Part shown: piece by piece, positions 11,201 to 19,940 of the stretch
Layout: each line of letters opens with the position of its first letter
Position numbering within the stretch: the first letter of the stretch is position 1
NCBI GenBank assembly: GCA_020137815.1
Contig: CM035361.1
Coordinates: 5,986,340 to 6,050,339 of the forward strand
Origin: Hormiphora californensis
Lineage: Eukaryota; Ctenophora; Tentaculata; Cydippida; Pleurobrachiidae
Direction of reading: 5' to 3'
Length of the DNA: 64,000 nt
Translations under genes and position numbers: made by a program
The notes under the pieces: generated by a model
What the model was told of the DNA's origin: nothing
The model's input: the letters and a program-made list of their open reading frames with translations, nothing else
Databases searched by the model: none

Positions 11201-11477
11201 AGCTACACCTACAGTCCCGATCATTGTGGAACAACCTAATATGATAGAACTTTTAGTCAATCAAAATCAATCAAAATCATCAATCAAAATTACCACGGTG
11301 GGTAGTGGCACTGAGCCGCAATTAAATATATAATATCAAGAAAGCTGAACCACACGGACCAAACTGGGTGAGGGTTCTGAGCTGAAAATATTTAAATATC
11401 TTCCCGAAACCGGGGGTACAACCCAAAAAAAATACAACCATACCCTGGATTTTCAAAATTGTTGATCTTTTTTATTT

Positions 11478-11945
11478 GGAACGAGATAGATAGTATCTTC
11501 ACTCGCTGCATTCTCACGTTTCTCTCTTTCTACACACAACACGCCCACTGTACAACAGTTGAAGGGGAAACATACAGCAGGCAGATCTCAGGGTGGAAGG
11601 GTCATTTGTTAATTATGAGATCTGATCAGGATTAAATAGGGAGGAAACTAGAAAAATATCTGGCGAGGGCTGGCCGGGCTCGAACCGACAACCTCTGCAT
11701 TACATGTACATGCTCTAACACTATTGAGCTACCTCGCCTACAATTATCTACAATTCCTCTCTATATCACTGATCATGCCCTTAGATATGCAGCTGATAAT
11801 CATATAGGAACAAGATAGATAGTTATCTTCACTCGCCTGCATTCTCACGTTTCTCTCTTTTCTCACACACACGCCTACTGTACAACAGTGAAGGGGAAAC
11901 AACACGGGCAGATCTCAGGGTGGAAGGGTCATTTGTTAATTACTA
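11478..11945. repeat. direct repeat pair associated with SINE-like units
   Basis: 11,478-11,625 and 11,810-11,945 are direct repeats (GATAGATAGTATCTTCACTC ... CAGATCTCAGGGTGG ... CATTTGTTAATTA). Each leads into, or away from, a tRNA-like segment. They look like the body of a SINE family in two copies. Confidence 0.65.
11662..11738 (-). mobile_element. tRNA-derived SINE-like unit
   Basis: On the minus strand this has a tRNA layout: GGCGAGG acceptor arm paired with CCTCGCC at the other end, an A-box-like TAGCTCAATAGTGTTAGAGC and a B-box-like GGTTCGAGCCC. The anticodon stem pairs poorly (only about three of five pairs), so a working tRNA gene is unlikely. A second copy in opposite orientation follows at 11,943, which fits a SINE family with a tRNA-type pol III promoter. 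Confidence 0.6.
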
Positions 11946-12016
11946 ATTAGCTCAATAGGTTAGAGCAATGTTACCATGTTAATGCCAGAGGTTGTCGTTT
12001 CGAGCGGCCCTCGCCA
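11943..12016 (+). mobile_element. tRNA-derived SINE-like unit, second copy
   Basis: Plus-strand copy of the tRNA-like head (TTAGCTCAATAGGTTAGAGC, then GTTTCGAGC and CCTCGCC). It has lost more pairing than the copy at 11,662-11,738. The flanking AGATATTTTTCTAGTTTCC is the inverse of the flank of the first copy, so the two form an inverted pair. Confidence 0.6.
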
Positions 12017-12064
12017 GATATTTTTCTAGTTTCCTCCCGATTTCAATCCTGATCAGATCTCATT

Positions 12065-12290
12065 ATAATTTTTTATTTTTTTGATCTTTTTTAATTTTTT
12101 ATCGTTTTTTATTTTATTTGATCGTTTGATCGTTTTATTTTTTTGAACTTTTTTGTTCAACATTAAACATTTAAAAAAATTAAAAACGATCAAAAAAATT
12201 CAAAAAAATAAAAAACGATCGAAAAAATTAAAAAAATATCGAAAACGATCCAAAAAAATCAAAAACGATCAAAAAAAATTTTTTCAAAAT
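12065..12290. repeat. AT-rich inverted low-complexity repeat
   Basis: T-rich GATCGTTTTTTATT words on the left (12,065-12,150) and A-rich AAAAACGATCAAAAAA words on the right (12,165-12,290). Together they form an imperfect hairpin of GATC-spaced homopolymers. The Lys-rich frame through it is a composition effect. Confidence 0.75.
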
Positions 12291-12393
12291 CAAACCGCAA
12301 TTCAAACAAAAAAAAGCAAAGAAAACCAACCAATCATGGGTTTCGGGAAAAAAGTTGATTTTTTTTGGGGTTGCACCCCCCCCCCCATAACTA

Positions 12394-12540
12394 CAGTCGG
12401 ACCCCGATTTAGTGGCATCATCGGGGGGAAAAAATCATGCCACTAAATTGGGAGTGCCACTAAATCGGGTTCAAATAATGTATATTGTCCTATATGCGGG
12501 AAAAAAAAGGAAAAAATCCTGCCACTAAATCGGGGTCACC
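12394..12540. mobile_element. pogo-like MITE, incomplete
   Basis: Left end TA-CAGTCGGACCCCGATTTAG. The interior has CCACTAAATCGGGGTC words, but the expected right end is replaced by ACCCCCATAACTACA, which also precedes the left end. Confidence 0.65.
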
Positions 12541-13313
12541 CCCATAACTACACAGCTTGTATGTCAAGTGTGCAACACAAAAAACTAAGCTCTTGTGGTG
12601 GACGAGGAGACTTTATGAAACGAGAGAGAGAGAGCAGTGGAATGACTTGTGGAAACGCAAACACGCAAACCCGAGAGGTGACCAAGGGGTGCCTAATGCA
12701 GGAACAGTTTTTGTGTTGGGTAACAGGCCCGCAAGCTCGCCAACACAGGTAGACTGTTTCGTATGCAGAGGGGAGAGTAGGAGGCAGGCATACCTGGAGG
12801 GAGGAGTATATGGGCCGCTCCCTTCTCCCCACAGCTAAACTTCTAATACACGGAAAGTGACTGCTATTTCACCAGATTTTCTAGGAGAGCCACTAAGGGA
12901 AAGCGGAAGCAGAAAGAAAGGAGAAAGGTGAGAGAGGGAGAAAAAGCGAAAGACAAAACAAGGCAGGGAAGAAGCGGCGCGACCGAAGGGGGCCAAGGGA
13001 GAAAAGAGGGGCGCCCGCACGAGGGGACAGGCGCCACAGCGAAGCGACCACAGCGCGGAAGTCGCAGCCAGCGGCCCGCGCCCGCGCCGTCCGACCCCTG
13101 CAAGGACGCGCAAAGAACAGGGGGAAGGGGACGTTAATGTCACAGAGAGGATGAATAGAGGGGTAACCAGGGTGTGAAGAATGCTAGAAAGCGAAGAAAC
13201 AAATAGTTAAGTCCACTGAAGGACGCTAGCAGAACGCCCTCTACTCTCTAGCTCTATCGCTCAGCTATATCATCTATCTCTATCTCGCTCTCTCGGCATC
13301 GATCTCTCTCTAT
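12541..13313. other. no gene seen; GC-rich patch
   Basis: Single-copy-looking sequence. 12,960-13,090 is rich in GC and CpG; frames on both strands are open for 60-100 codons, but they give Arg/Gly/Ala- or Ser/Pro/Leu-rich strings without motifs. A promoter-like CpG patch is possible but unsupported. Confidence 0.35.
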
Positions 13314-13352
13314 ATATTATATATAATAATATATATATATATATATATATAG
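13314..13352. repeat. TA microsatellite
   Basis: Alternating TA run, followed directly by a partial pogo-like MITE end (CAGTCGGAACCCCGATTAG at about 13,367-13,400). Confidence 0.8.
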
Positions 13353-13399
13353 ATAGTACATATATACAGTCGGAACCCCGATTAGTTAGGCCACCCGAT

Positions 13400-14460
13400 T
13401 TGGTGGAAGGAGGATTCAGGCATTTTCCCCAAAAATTGTTTTGAATTTATTTTTTTATTGGAAGTTTTGTGTGGTGAGCAAAATTTCTCAAAGGGGAATA
13501 AAAGAAGACCAGCACGTCCGAATTCGTGTTTCGAATCAGTGGATGAATTGTTAATCGATGTCATAATGCTGCCTAATCAGACGGTAGGGCGGGGGTGGTT
13601 TTATTTGGGAACTCGAAGGTTTTCTATGTATGGAAAGAATACCCAATCCAAACTTGTAAGATATCGATTCTGTGGGTTCCAATGCACCCGGTCTCAAGCT
13701 TCTAAATTCAAAGTAGAAGTCGATAAATCAGATTAGTTCAAGGAAAGTATCACGACAAACCACATGTGATTAGGGTCATCGTGTTCACGAGACCATCCCC
13801 AACAGGCCGTACAGGAAGAAGACCCCCGCACACCAATGTATACAGGGGGGCGTCGCTTGCCGAAGTTTACAACACTACCACTGTCAACCAAAACGCCCAA
13901 CCCTACTGCTGCTGCTGCAGCAGCTCAGAGAGAGTGTACCAGGTATGTAATCTTGGCAAGGGATTTTATTGTAAATTATGAAGACACGTGTCGCAACGAA
14001 AAACAAGATAAAATAAATTAACTTCAGCATTTCTGAATTTTAAAATGCAATAAACTCTCATGATTAGCTAAATTTAGCTAAATCAACCTATTTTAACCAT
14101 GTAATGTAACCAAATCTCATAATCATAGATATATAACCGACTCTCCTGTTAAAAATGTAACAAACATTTATAATTGAAAATGTATTTAACTCCTAAATAA
14201 AACAAAACAAACTCCCATCATCTACTTGGTAAAAAGTCTTCGTAATAGCGCTTTTTAGTCACTCTACTCGGCGTGTCTTTTTGCGATTTTAATGTGCTCA
14301 ATAAACAGTCTAAGTACTGTGCCTCCTCTGTTTTACTCTGTGAGTTGTTGCGACTGCTCGCTCAACACACTGTGAGTGACAGGGAATGTCTGTGTTAAAC
14401 CTACTCTCAACATATTGTGAAAAAGGTCTGTTGAGAAGAGGCGGCAATGTAATCCTGTTA
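13400..14460. other. no gene assigned
   Basis: Mostly AT-rich. Near 13,840-13,942 a plus-strand frame rich in Thr and Ala runs into ACCAG-GTATGTAA, which would serve as a donor, so a small exon is possible. No partner exon could be linked to it. Confidence 0.3.
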
Positions 14461-14466
14461 AACATA

Positions 14467-14738
14467 ATTGACACTGAAGTCAAATCAGGTAGTTAATAGG
14501 GACTTGCTCAGCCTTTTTGCACCACTCCCAGGACGGTTATAGAATGAATCTGAGGGTGGTATCAGAAGATAGGTTGAACTCTTGCGAGTAGCTGGAATGG
14601 AAAATACCCGGCCATCATAATAGATGATGTATAATTCATCAACATACTCCAAAGCTTCTGAATCGCATGGCGGTAGTGCAGAAGAAGAAAATTCGGAAGC
14701 CAGAAATATAGATGTGACTTCAGTGTCAATTTGACCCA
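14467..14738 (-). mobile_element. 270-bp inverted-repeat element or exon with 84-codon frame
   Basis: AATTGACACTGAAGTCAAAT at the left end is matched in inverse near 14,715-14,736. The minus strand has an open frame of 84 codons across almost the whole unit (14,739 to 14,485), with a balanced composition (EALEYVDELYIIYYDGRVF). No family was recognised. It could be a captured exon in a MITE, or a host exon with a chance inverted repeat. Confidence 0.35.
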
Positions 14739-14739
14739 C

Positions 14740-15728
14740 TTCCTGTTAGAGTCAACAGGAGGGTGAGTCATCCAAAAGTGGACACTGAAGTGTTTGACAA
14801 ACAAAACTGTCGGGTATTTTCAGTTACTATTAGACATTTGTAGTCTTGCGACAAAGGATGCCAAAATCGGGGTCCAGTGGTGGATCGCGTGCAAATCCCT
14901 TCAAAGAAAAGAAACGACCCTTTTTGGGGCGGAGCAGGACACCTGTCACATGTGTGGAGTTCAATCTGGTAGCGCACGCCTGGTGTCTAGTCACCATAGA
15001 TTCAACCGTACCGCAGATTGTCCCAGGACCGAGTAGGAGCTTGCAGCAAGGGTCTTTAAAGAAATTGATTTCATGTTTAGCGTCAATGTGACAAAATATT
15101 CCTCAAATGCCTGTCAGGCCAATGCTCTGACCACAGTTCTCGCGCGCACCGCTTGAGAGAAATGAGAATAGGGTCAGGCCAATGCTCTGACAGTCAAATG
15201 CTGATACTTGCGGGTATTTTCCGTAAAACTGTGCACTTTGTGCATATCGTGAACTTCACGGTGAAGTTTGTTGTTTGTTATTCATTGTCGTGCCTTTGTT
15301 TGCGTAATGTGCGTCTATAGTGCGATGCCCACAAATGCAAAATTGCCCCCGGAATTTAGAGTTTGTTTATTTGGTTACTATAAATTTCCTCTTCGTACCC
15401 CTATTTGCACATGTCCAACCTGCTGCAAGGGGACGATCAGGGGGTCTAAAAGTTAGAATAGAGGAAGGATTTGAACTTTTGTGAGTGCAAGTTTTCGAGG
15501 AATCTAGAAGCAGGAAAGAAGGAAAGGTGCAGCTGGTACCAATCTTTCCCCCAAGGAAGCTACAGATTATCTAAAGGGGCGATAGTTTTCTGTACGCTGT
15601 ATAGCTATTGTAATAGAAAAAGCGGTTGATATAAACATTCAGCAAAGAGTGAGCTTAAAATTTCCTGTTTTAGCGTTTTTAAGATCCGTTTTATACGATA
15701 TGAAGCGTACAATTAGTAAGCAACACAT
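14740..15728. other. no gene assigned; short repeats
   Basis: Contains GTCAGGCCAATGCTCTGAC twice as a direct repeat (about 15,114-15,135 and 15,174-15,194), related to words at 16,255-16,325 and 59,643-59,710. Near 14,970 lies part of the GGTGACATNGACACC mini-MITE. No convincing exon. Confidence 0.35.
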
Positions 15729-16643
15729 GACCGAATCAGGAAATACTGGTCCCTGATTGGCTGATAACCAGTCACGTGACCTAAATAACGAGTTCTGATT
15801 GGTTGTTTACTTGTTTCGGTCGGTTCCTGCAACACATGTGACCGCGTGCTATTGTCCCGCCATATTTGCTATACTCTGTATCGGTGTATCTTTATATTTT
15901 CAAATTTCACATCTAGGTTACAAGGAAATGTGTTCCAAAACAACCCAGGAATGAACTGTGACGCATTAATTTTTTGTTTCTCCATTTTTATTGAGAGCTG
16001 TGAGCACCTTGTTTTTTATACCATATTGAGCTAGATGACTCAGTCATTATATGATTATGTTGTCCTAAGTAAGATTGAAAGACAGTGTTTGGTGTTTCGT
16101 TTGGTGACATTGACACCTAGTGCGTGCGAGATCGAGCTCACACATAGCTTTTCAGTTGCCCTTCTGAGGTGCATGCAGTGAGGCACTCACGCCCCCCGGT
16201 TTGGCCTTGGGACATCGAAGAGGACCAAATCAAGCAGGAGCATATGTATAAACCTGTCAGGCATCGTGCTAACCCTTTCTAACGTGCAAGACCGCTGAGC
16301 GGTCAGGCATTGTGCTGACAGGCAAAAAACAAAGATATCCCTGTATGGCGGCGCCATAACCCAATTTGATCCTCAAGTGCTCAGATGGGGTCGCGGCGCC
16401 AGCCAGAGATATCAGCTGTGTGTGTCTGATAGAGTCCCATGTGTGTTATTTGCTAATTTGTCCCAATATATTGTACGTGTCATAGTTCTGATTTCCTGAG
16501 CTTTTACCCAAAAATAAGTTTGTCGTTCATTTGTTAAATCAGGAACCGACCGAAACAAGTAAACAACCAATCAGAACTCGTTATTTAGGTCACGTGACTG
16601 GTTATTAGCCAATCAGGGACCAGTATTTCCTGATTCGGTCGGT
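15729..16643. mobile_element. foldback element with about 100-bp arms
   Basis: Left arm 15,729-15,829 and right arm 16,540-16,643 are near-perfect inverted copies (ACCGAATCAGGAAATACTGG ... CGGTCGGTTCCTG). Each arm itself starts with GACCGAATCAGG and ends with CGGTCGGTTCCTG, so each could be a small MITE. The 700-bp interior holds another small MITE part (16,090-16,140, GACATTGACACCTAGTGCG) and a GTCAGGCAT repeat. A smeared copy of the same layout is at about 43,075-44,510. Confidence 0.75.
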
Positions 16644-16716
16644 TCATTTGTTAAATACAACCATGTATATATTATTAATGGTATATATTATAATTTACCC
16701 AACCTTCTAATTTCAG

Positions 16717-18919
16717 CCCAATGTGAAACAGATAAAGGCGAGTTTTACCACAGAACATCAAAGGAATGTGATATTTGTCCCTGCAAGATGGCTAGAGACT
16801 CACAGTACGATGCATGTCCATATTGTGGTAAGTTGTCGCTTCAGCTATCATAAACCTACTGGTTATACTTACTAGCAAACCCGTTTGCCCTACGGGCGAA
16901 TTTCGGTGAAATGGTAGCTGGAACACTGAAATATGATCCCTCGCCTTTTCTCTCTCTCTCCTTCTCTTCCTTCTATGTGTGTGATTTGACCCCTCAAGTT
17001 CTCAAGCACTTGTGATACGTGATACCTACGAATCACGTTGTCACATTGACGGATCACGTCGTCACAGTGACGATAGGGTGTCACATTTCCGTCAAATTAC
17101 CAATATATATACTAGTAGGCCCGTTCGCCCTTCGGGCGAATTTCGGGGGAATGGTAGCTTGATTATAGGGAACGCTGACATCACCTGCACCATCCGTTCC
17201 TAGCCTATCTCTCACTTTCTCCCTACCCATGTTGTACGCTCTGGGCTTCCTGACAATGTCAAGGTGTTAATTTAAGAGATCAATGTCAGGAAGGTGCAGT
17301 GCTGTTCCAGAAACTCATCACGTGAAAATTCGGAGATTTCTATATTCGACTGGAGTAATCACCCTTGGGCGACGTTGGGTAAAGCTATCAGTAGTCGTTG
17401 ATTGGCTCGCTTGAACACGTTGGCGTAATCTGTCATATTCTCTAGCCTGCTCCCTGACAGCAGCAGTTCTCCTGGACCTATAGATTAACGTTGCCTAATA
17501 GCGCTTGGAGTGGAAGAGCTAGACATATTCAGGACAGAAGTAAAAGAATGCACGTGCAGAATTGAATTCCCCTTGGTACCCAACTACAACCGGGAGAGAT
17601 CTCTCTCCCAGGTCCATCTAATAATTGCACGTGCAAGTGTAGTTGCTAGGTGACATGTGTCACACAATTTGCTTAGTAAGTAGTATGATGATGTAGTTAG
17701 ATGGGGAAAACAGTCGTACCTCAATCTCAGGTTCAGGTCACGGGTAATTACCCAGCTGAGACCTCAGGTCTCAGGGGTATGTGACGGCTATTCCCTGAGA
17801 TTTCAGGAACATTTCAGCTGGAATAGCCAAGAAAAGCCCCGAGACCTAAAATGAGAGATCTCAGGGGTAAATAACCGTGACCTGAACCTGAGATTTGGGC
17901 ATAACTATTTCCCCTAAATTGCAATTGTTTGATTGTAGTATTTGAGTTAATACTTTTTCAAAGTTAGCGTAATATTATTCATTAAAATATTTATTAAACT
18001 ATGTACTTATTATTTCGTTAATATTCATTAAATTATTCATGAAGATTGCATAGAACAAAGAGAGGCTTTTAGGTCGTTAGTATTAATAACTAAGATATCA
18101 GTTCTAGGTGTTGTTAACATTCTTTTTGTGTTATAGCTGTGTAACTGTTACGCAGCTGTGTAACATTGTATGTTATTTATAATAGCTGTCTTCTGTAATG
18201 CTAAAATGTGTATGTTATACACAGTTATATTATATATCAATTGTGAAATTCCTCTCTCGCCCCTACTCTCGAGAGAGCTCTTTCACCCTCCCTCTTTTTG
18301 TTCATCAGCTGTAAGCACTGCAGTAATTTTAACAATAATAAAAATGGTAATAAAGCTAAAATACTGCTGGAAAGAGTAAAGCTATTATTTAAAGCTGAAT
18401 ATTTAAAGCTGAAATCTCATTGAATTGGTATTTATACTGCAGCTGTACAATAACAGTGGAGGATAAACATTGTGTTAACTCTGTTTCCTATTTTTCAGAT
18501 ATCGAGTCCGATTAACCCTTTTTGGAAGAAACGCCCCCTGTCCACAAAATCTGATGAAAGAATGTCACCTGGTGCAATAAATGGTAAGTTACCAGTTGTT
18601 GAGTAAGGCGGTGAGACTGATCAGACCGGGACACCAGAATATTATAGGCCTCGGGTTGCTAACTTTTTTAAATGCCAAACCCCTAAACTATTAACACAAG
18701 CCCGTAGAATGATTGTTTGCATAGCAAATCTTGAGTATTTAATTAGAAATAGTCCATCTCTAAAACTACAGTCTACTATCATTGATATTTTCAGGCAGCA
18801 GCTTTCCCAGGGACGTGCATCACCAGGCTAGAAGGATACGAATTTGGAATGAGAGGAAACGAGAATATCTGGAAAAATGGAAAAGTAAAGTTTTCCTTCC
18901 GGCTGGACAAGATAAATAG
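16717..18919 (+). CDS. spliced gene fragment, three exons, frame uncertain (TNFR-like option)
   Basis: Three plus-strand exons with good splice sites: 16,717-16,827 (TTTCAG / GTAAGT), 18,499-18,583 (TTTTTCAG / GTAAGT) and 18,795-18,919 (TTTTCAG, to stop TAG). One frame is open through all three with matching phases (0, then 1) and gives about 107 residues without a known domain, ending in the left arm of a foldback MITE. A second frame of exon 1 has six cysteines in 37 residues (KGEFYHRTSKECDICPCK ... CPYC), a spacing like a TNF-receptor cysteine-rich module with phase 1-1 borders, but it stops five codons into exon 2. Upstream exons were not found, so the frame cannot be fixed from here. The intron between exons 1 and 2 carries two Helitron ends and a MITE. 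Confidence 0.4.
16872..17110 (-). mobile_element. Helitron-type 3' end, second family
   Basis: Read on the minus strand: hairpin GCCCGTAGGGC, then AAACGGGTTTGCTAG and a flanking T, the layout of a Helitron 3' terminus (hairpin followed by CTAG). Its 5' end was not located; it may lie at or beyond the next Helitron, which starts at 17,112. Confidence 0.6.
17112..17688 (-). mobile_element. non-autonomous Helitron, 577 bp
   Basis: On the minus strand it begins TCATACTACTTACTAAGC and ends with the hairpin TTCGCCC-GAA-GGGCGAA followed by CGGGCCTACTAG. The flanking bases are A before the TC and T after the CTAG, as expected for Helitron insertion between A and T without target duplication. A related copy inside the LTR element (31,373-33,081) confirms both ends. 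No Rep/helicase frame, so it depends on another element. Confidence 0.8.
17702..17915. mobile_element. MITE, AACAGTCGTGCCTGAA family, copy 2
   Basis: GGGGAAAACAGTCGTACC at the left, GGGCATAACTATTTCCCC at the right, palindromic interior with GACCTGAACCTGAGATTT. Same family as 5,031-5,250. It is the best bounded of the three copies. Confidence 0.8.
17916..18498. other. AT-rich intron sequence
   Basis: AT-rich, with no exon-like stretch apart from the acceptor at 18,491-18,498 that opens the next exon. Confidence 0.45.
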
Positions 18920-19128
18920 AATGGTATTTTGTCGTATCATAATTAGTTTCAATGTACAACATCTTCATCAGGCTTCTGGCTTAAATTTTGATGAAAAAAC
19001 CTTTTTCAACTCTTTACCACTTCTTTATACAAATTAATTTGAGCCTGATGAGGATGTTGTACATTGAAATTAATTGCTCGTTATGCTACAATAAAATACC
19101 CGTCCATTCATCTTGTCCAGCCGGAAGG
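18895..19128. mobile_element. foldback MITE, CCTTCCGGCTGGACAAGAT ends
   Basis: The 234-bp unit starts CCTTCCGGCTGGACAAGAT and ends with the inverse (ATCTTGTCCAGCCGGAAGG). Its arms match for about 80 bases (GTACAACATCTTCATCAGGC against its inverse), with a short AT-rich loop. The last codons and stop of the plus-strand gene at 16,717-18,919 lie in the left arm, so the insertion seems to supply the end of that frame. Confidence 0.8.
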
Positions 19129-19823
19129 AGGACCCCCCCAATGGGCCCCCATCGACTTCTATTATATGGCTGATAAACAATGAACATTGAACATGTCTCA
19201 GAGTATGATATCCAATGAAACGAACAATTTTACTAAAAGTTTTAGTACTGCTCTGAGAAATTATACTCACGTCAACACTCGTATGATTTGGGATTTGAGG
19301 TACGATCGTCGATCAGCGTTGTATAACTTTTCAGTGCAGTTGTTGTTTTTAGACGTTTGTGTGTTTATTAGTTTCAGTGACTTTGCATTGTAGGGTGACA
19401 TGTTATTTGAGATCTGATAGACGATAGTATTATGTACAATTATGAAGTGTGTAGCTGGAATGTAGCAGCAGCAGAGGTTTTATCAAGTTTGATCTATAAA
19501 TGTTTTAATATGATTGTAGAGGTACAATATTCATTTCCCAAAAACCAAATACAACGCTGTTTAGAAAATTGTTCAACAACTTAAAAATTTACAAAACTTA
19601 CAAAATATAAACTAACATTATATGGACACAACAACAACAACAACAAAATGGATTTATATACCGACTAAATAGACAAGTACTCTCGATTGTTTCGAAGGGC
19701 AGTTGCCATTCATAGCGGTTCTCTCATCCTATCTTGACATATTGGTTGACAAATGGTCGTAAATGGTAACTCATACTGGTGACACATTTACACAAACTAT
19801 AATAGGACATATATACATATTAG
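19129..19823. other. no exon seen; 3' flank of the VWD gene
   Basis: AT-rich. Part of it (19,525-19,640 and about 19,786-19,810) is duplicated in inverse at 5,252-5,378. An AACAAC run lies at 19,628-19,645. Confidence 0.4.
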
Positions 19824-19940
19824 TGACCATTACATCTTCATTATGGTTGCTATGGTGACTATTACATCTTCATTATGGTTGCTATGGTGACCATTACATC
19901 TTCATTATGGTTGCTATGGTGACCATTACATCTTCATTCC
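19824..19940. repeat. 32-bp minisatellite at the end of the VWD gene
   Basis: Unit GACCATTACATCTTCATTAT plus GGTTGCTATGGT, about 3.6 copies with one C/T difference. Its right edge overlaps the proposed last codons of the VWD gene, and the rest would be 3' UTR. Confidence 0.85.

Larger units (their letters stand above)
6163..11241. mobile_element. large nested inverted-repeat element (outer ends)
   Basis: The ends are inverted copies: ATTAGGTTAATTGTTCCACA near 6,163 and TGTGGAACAACCTAAT near 11,226-11,241. A second pair of inverted blocks lies inside (6,340-6,490 against 10,193-10,345, containing ACGTACAAGTGGTGG). The whole 5 kb appears to be one old foldback-type element that received later insertions. 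No transposase frame is visible. Whether both arm pairs belong to one element is inferred. Confidence 0.55.

Noticed and set aside
11662-11738. Functional tRNA gene on the minus strand
   Set aside because: Acceptor and T arm pair, but the anticodon stem does not, and a decayed copy lies next to it in inverse; SINE-like is more likely.
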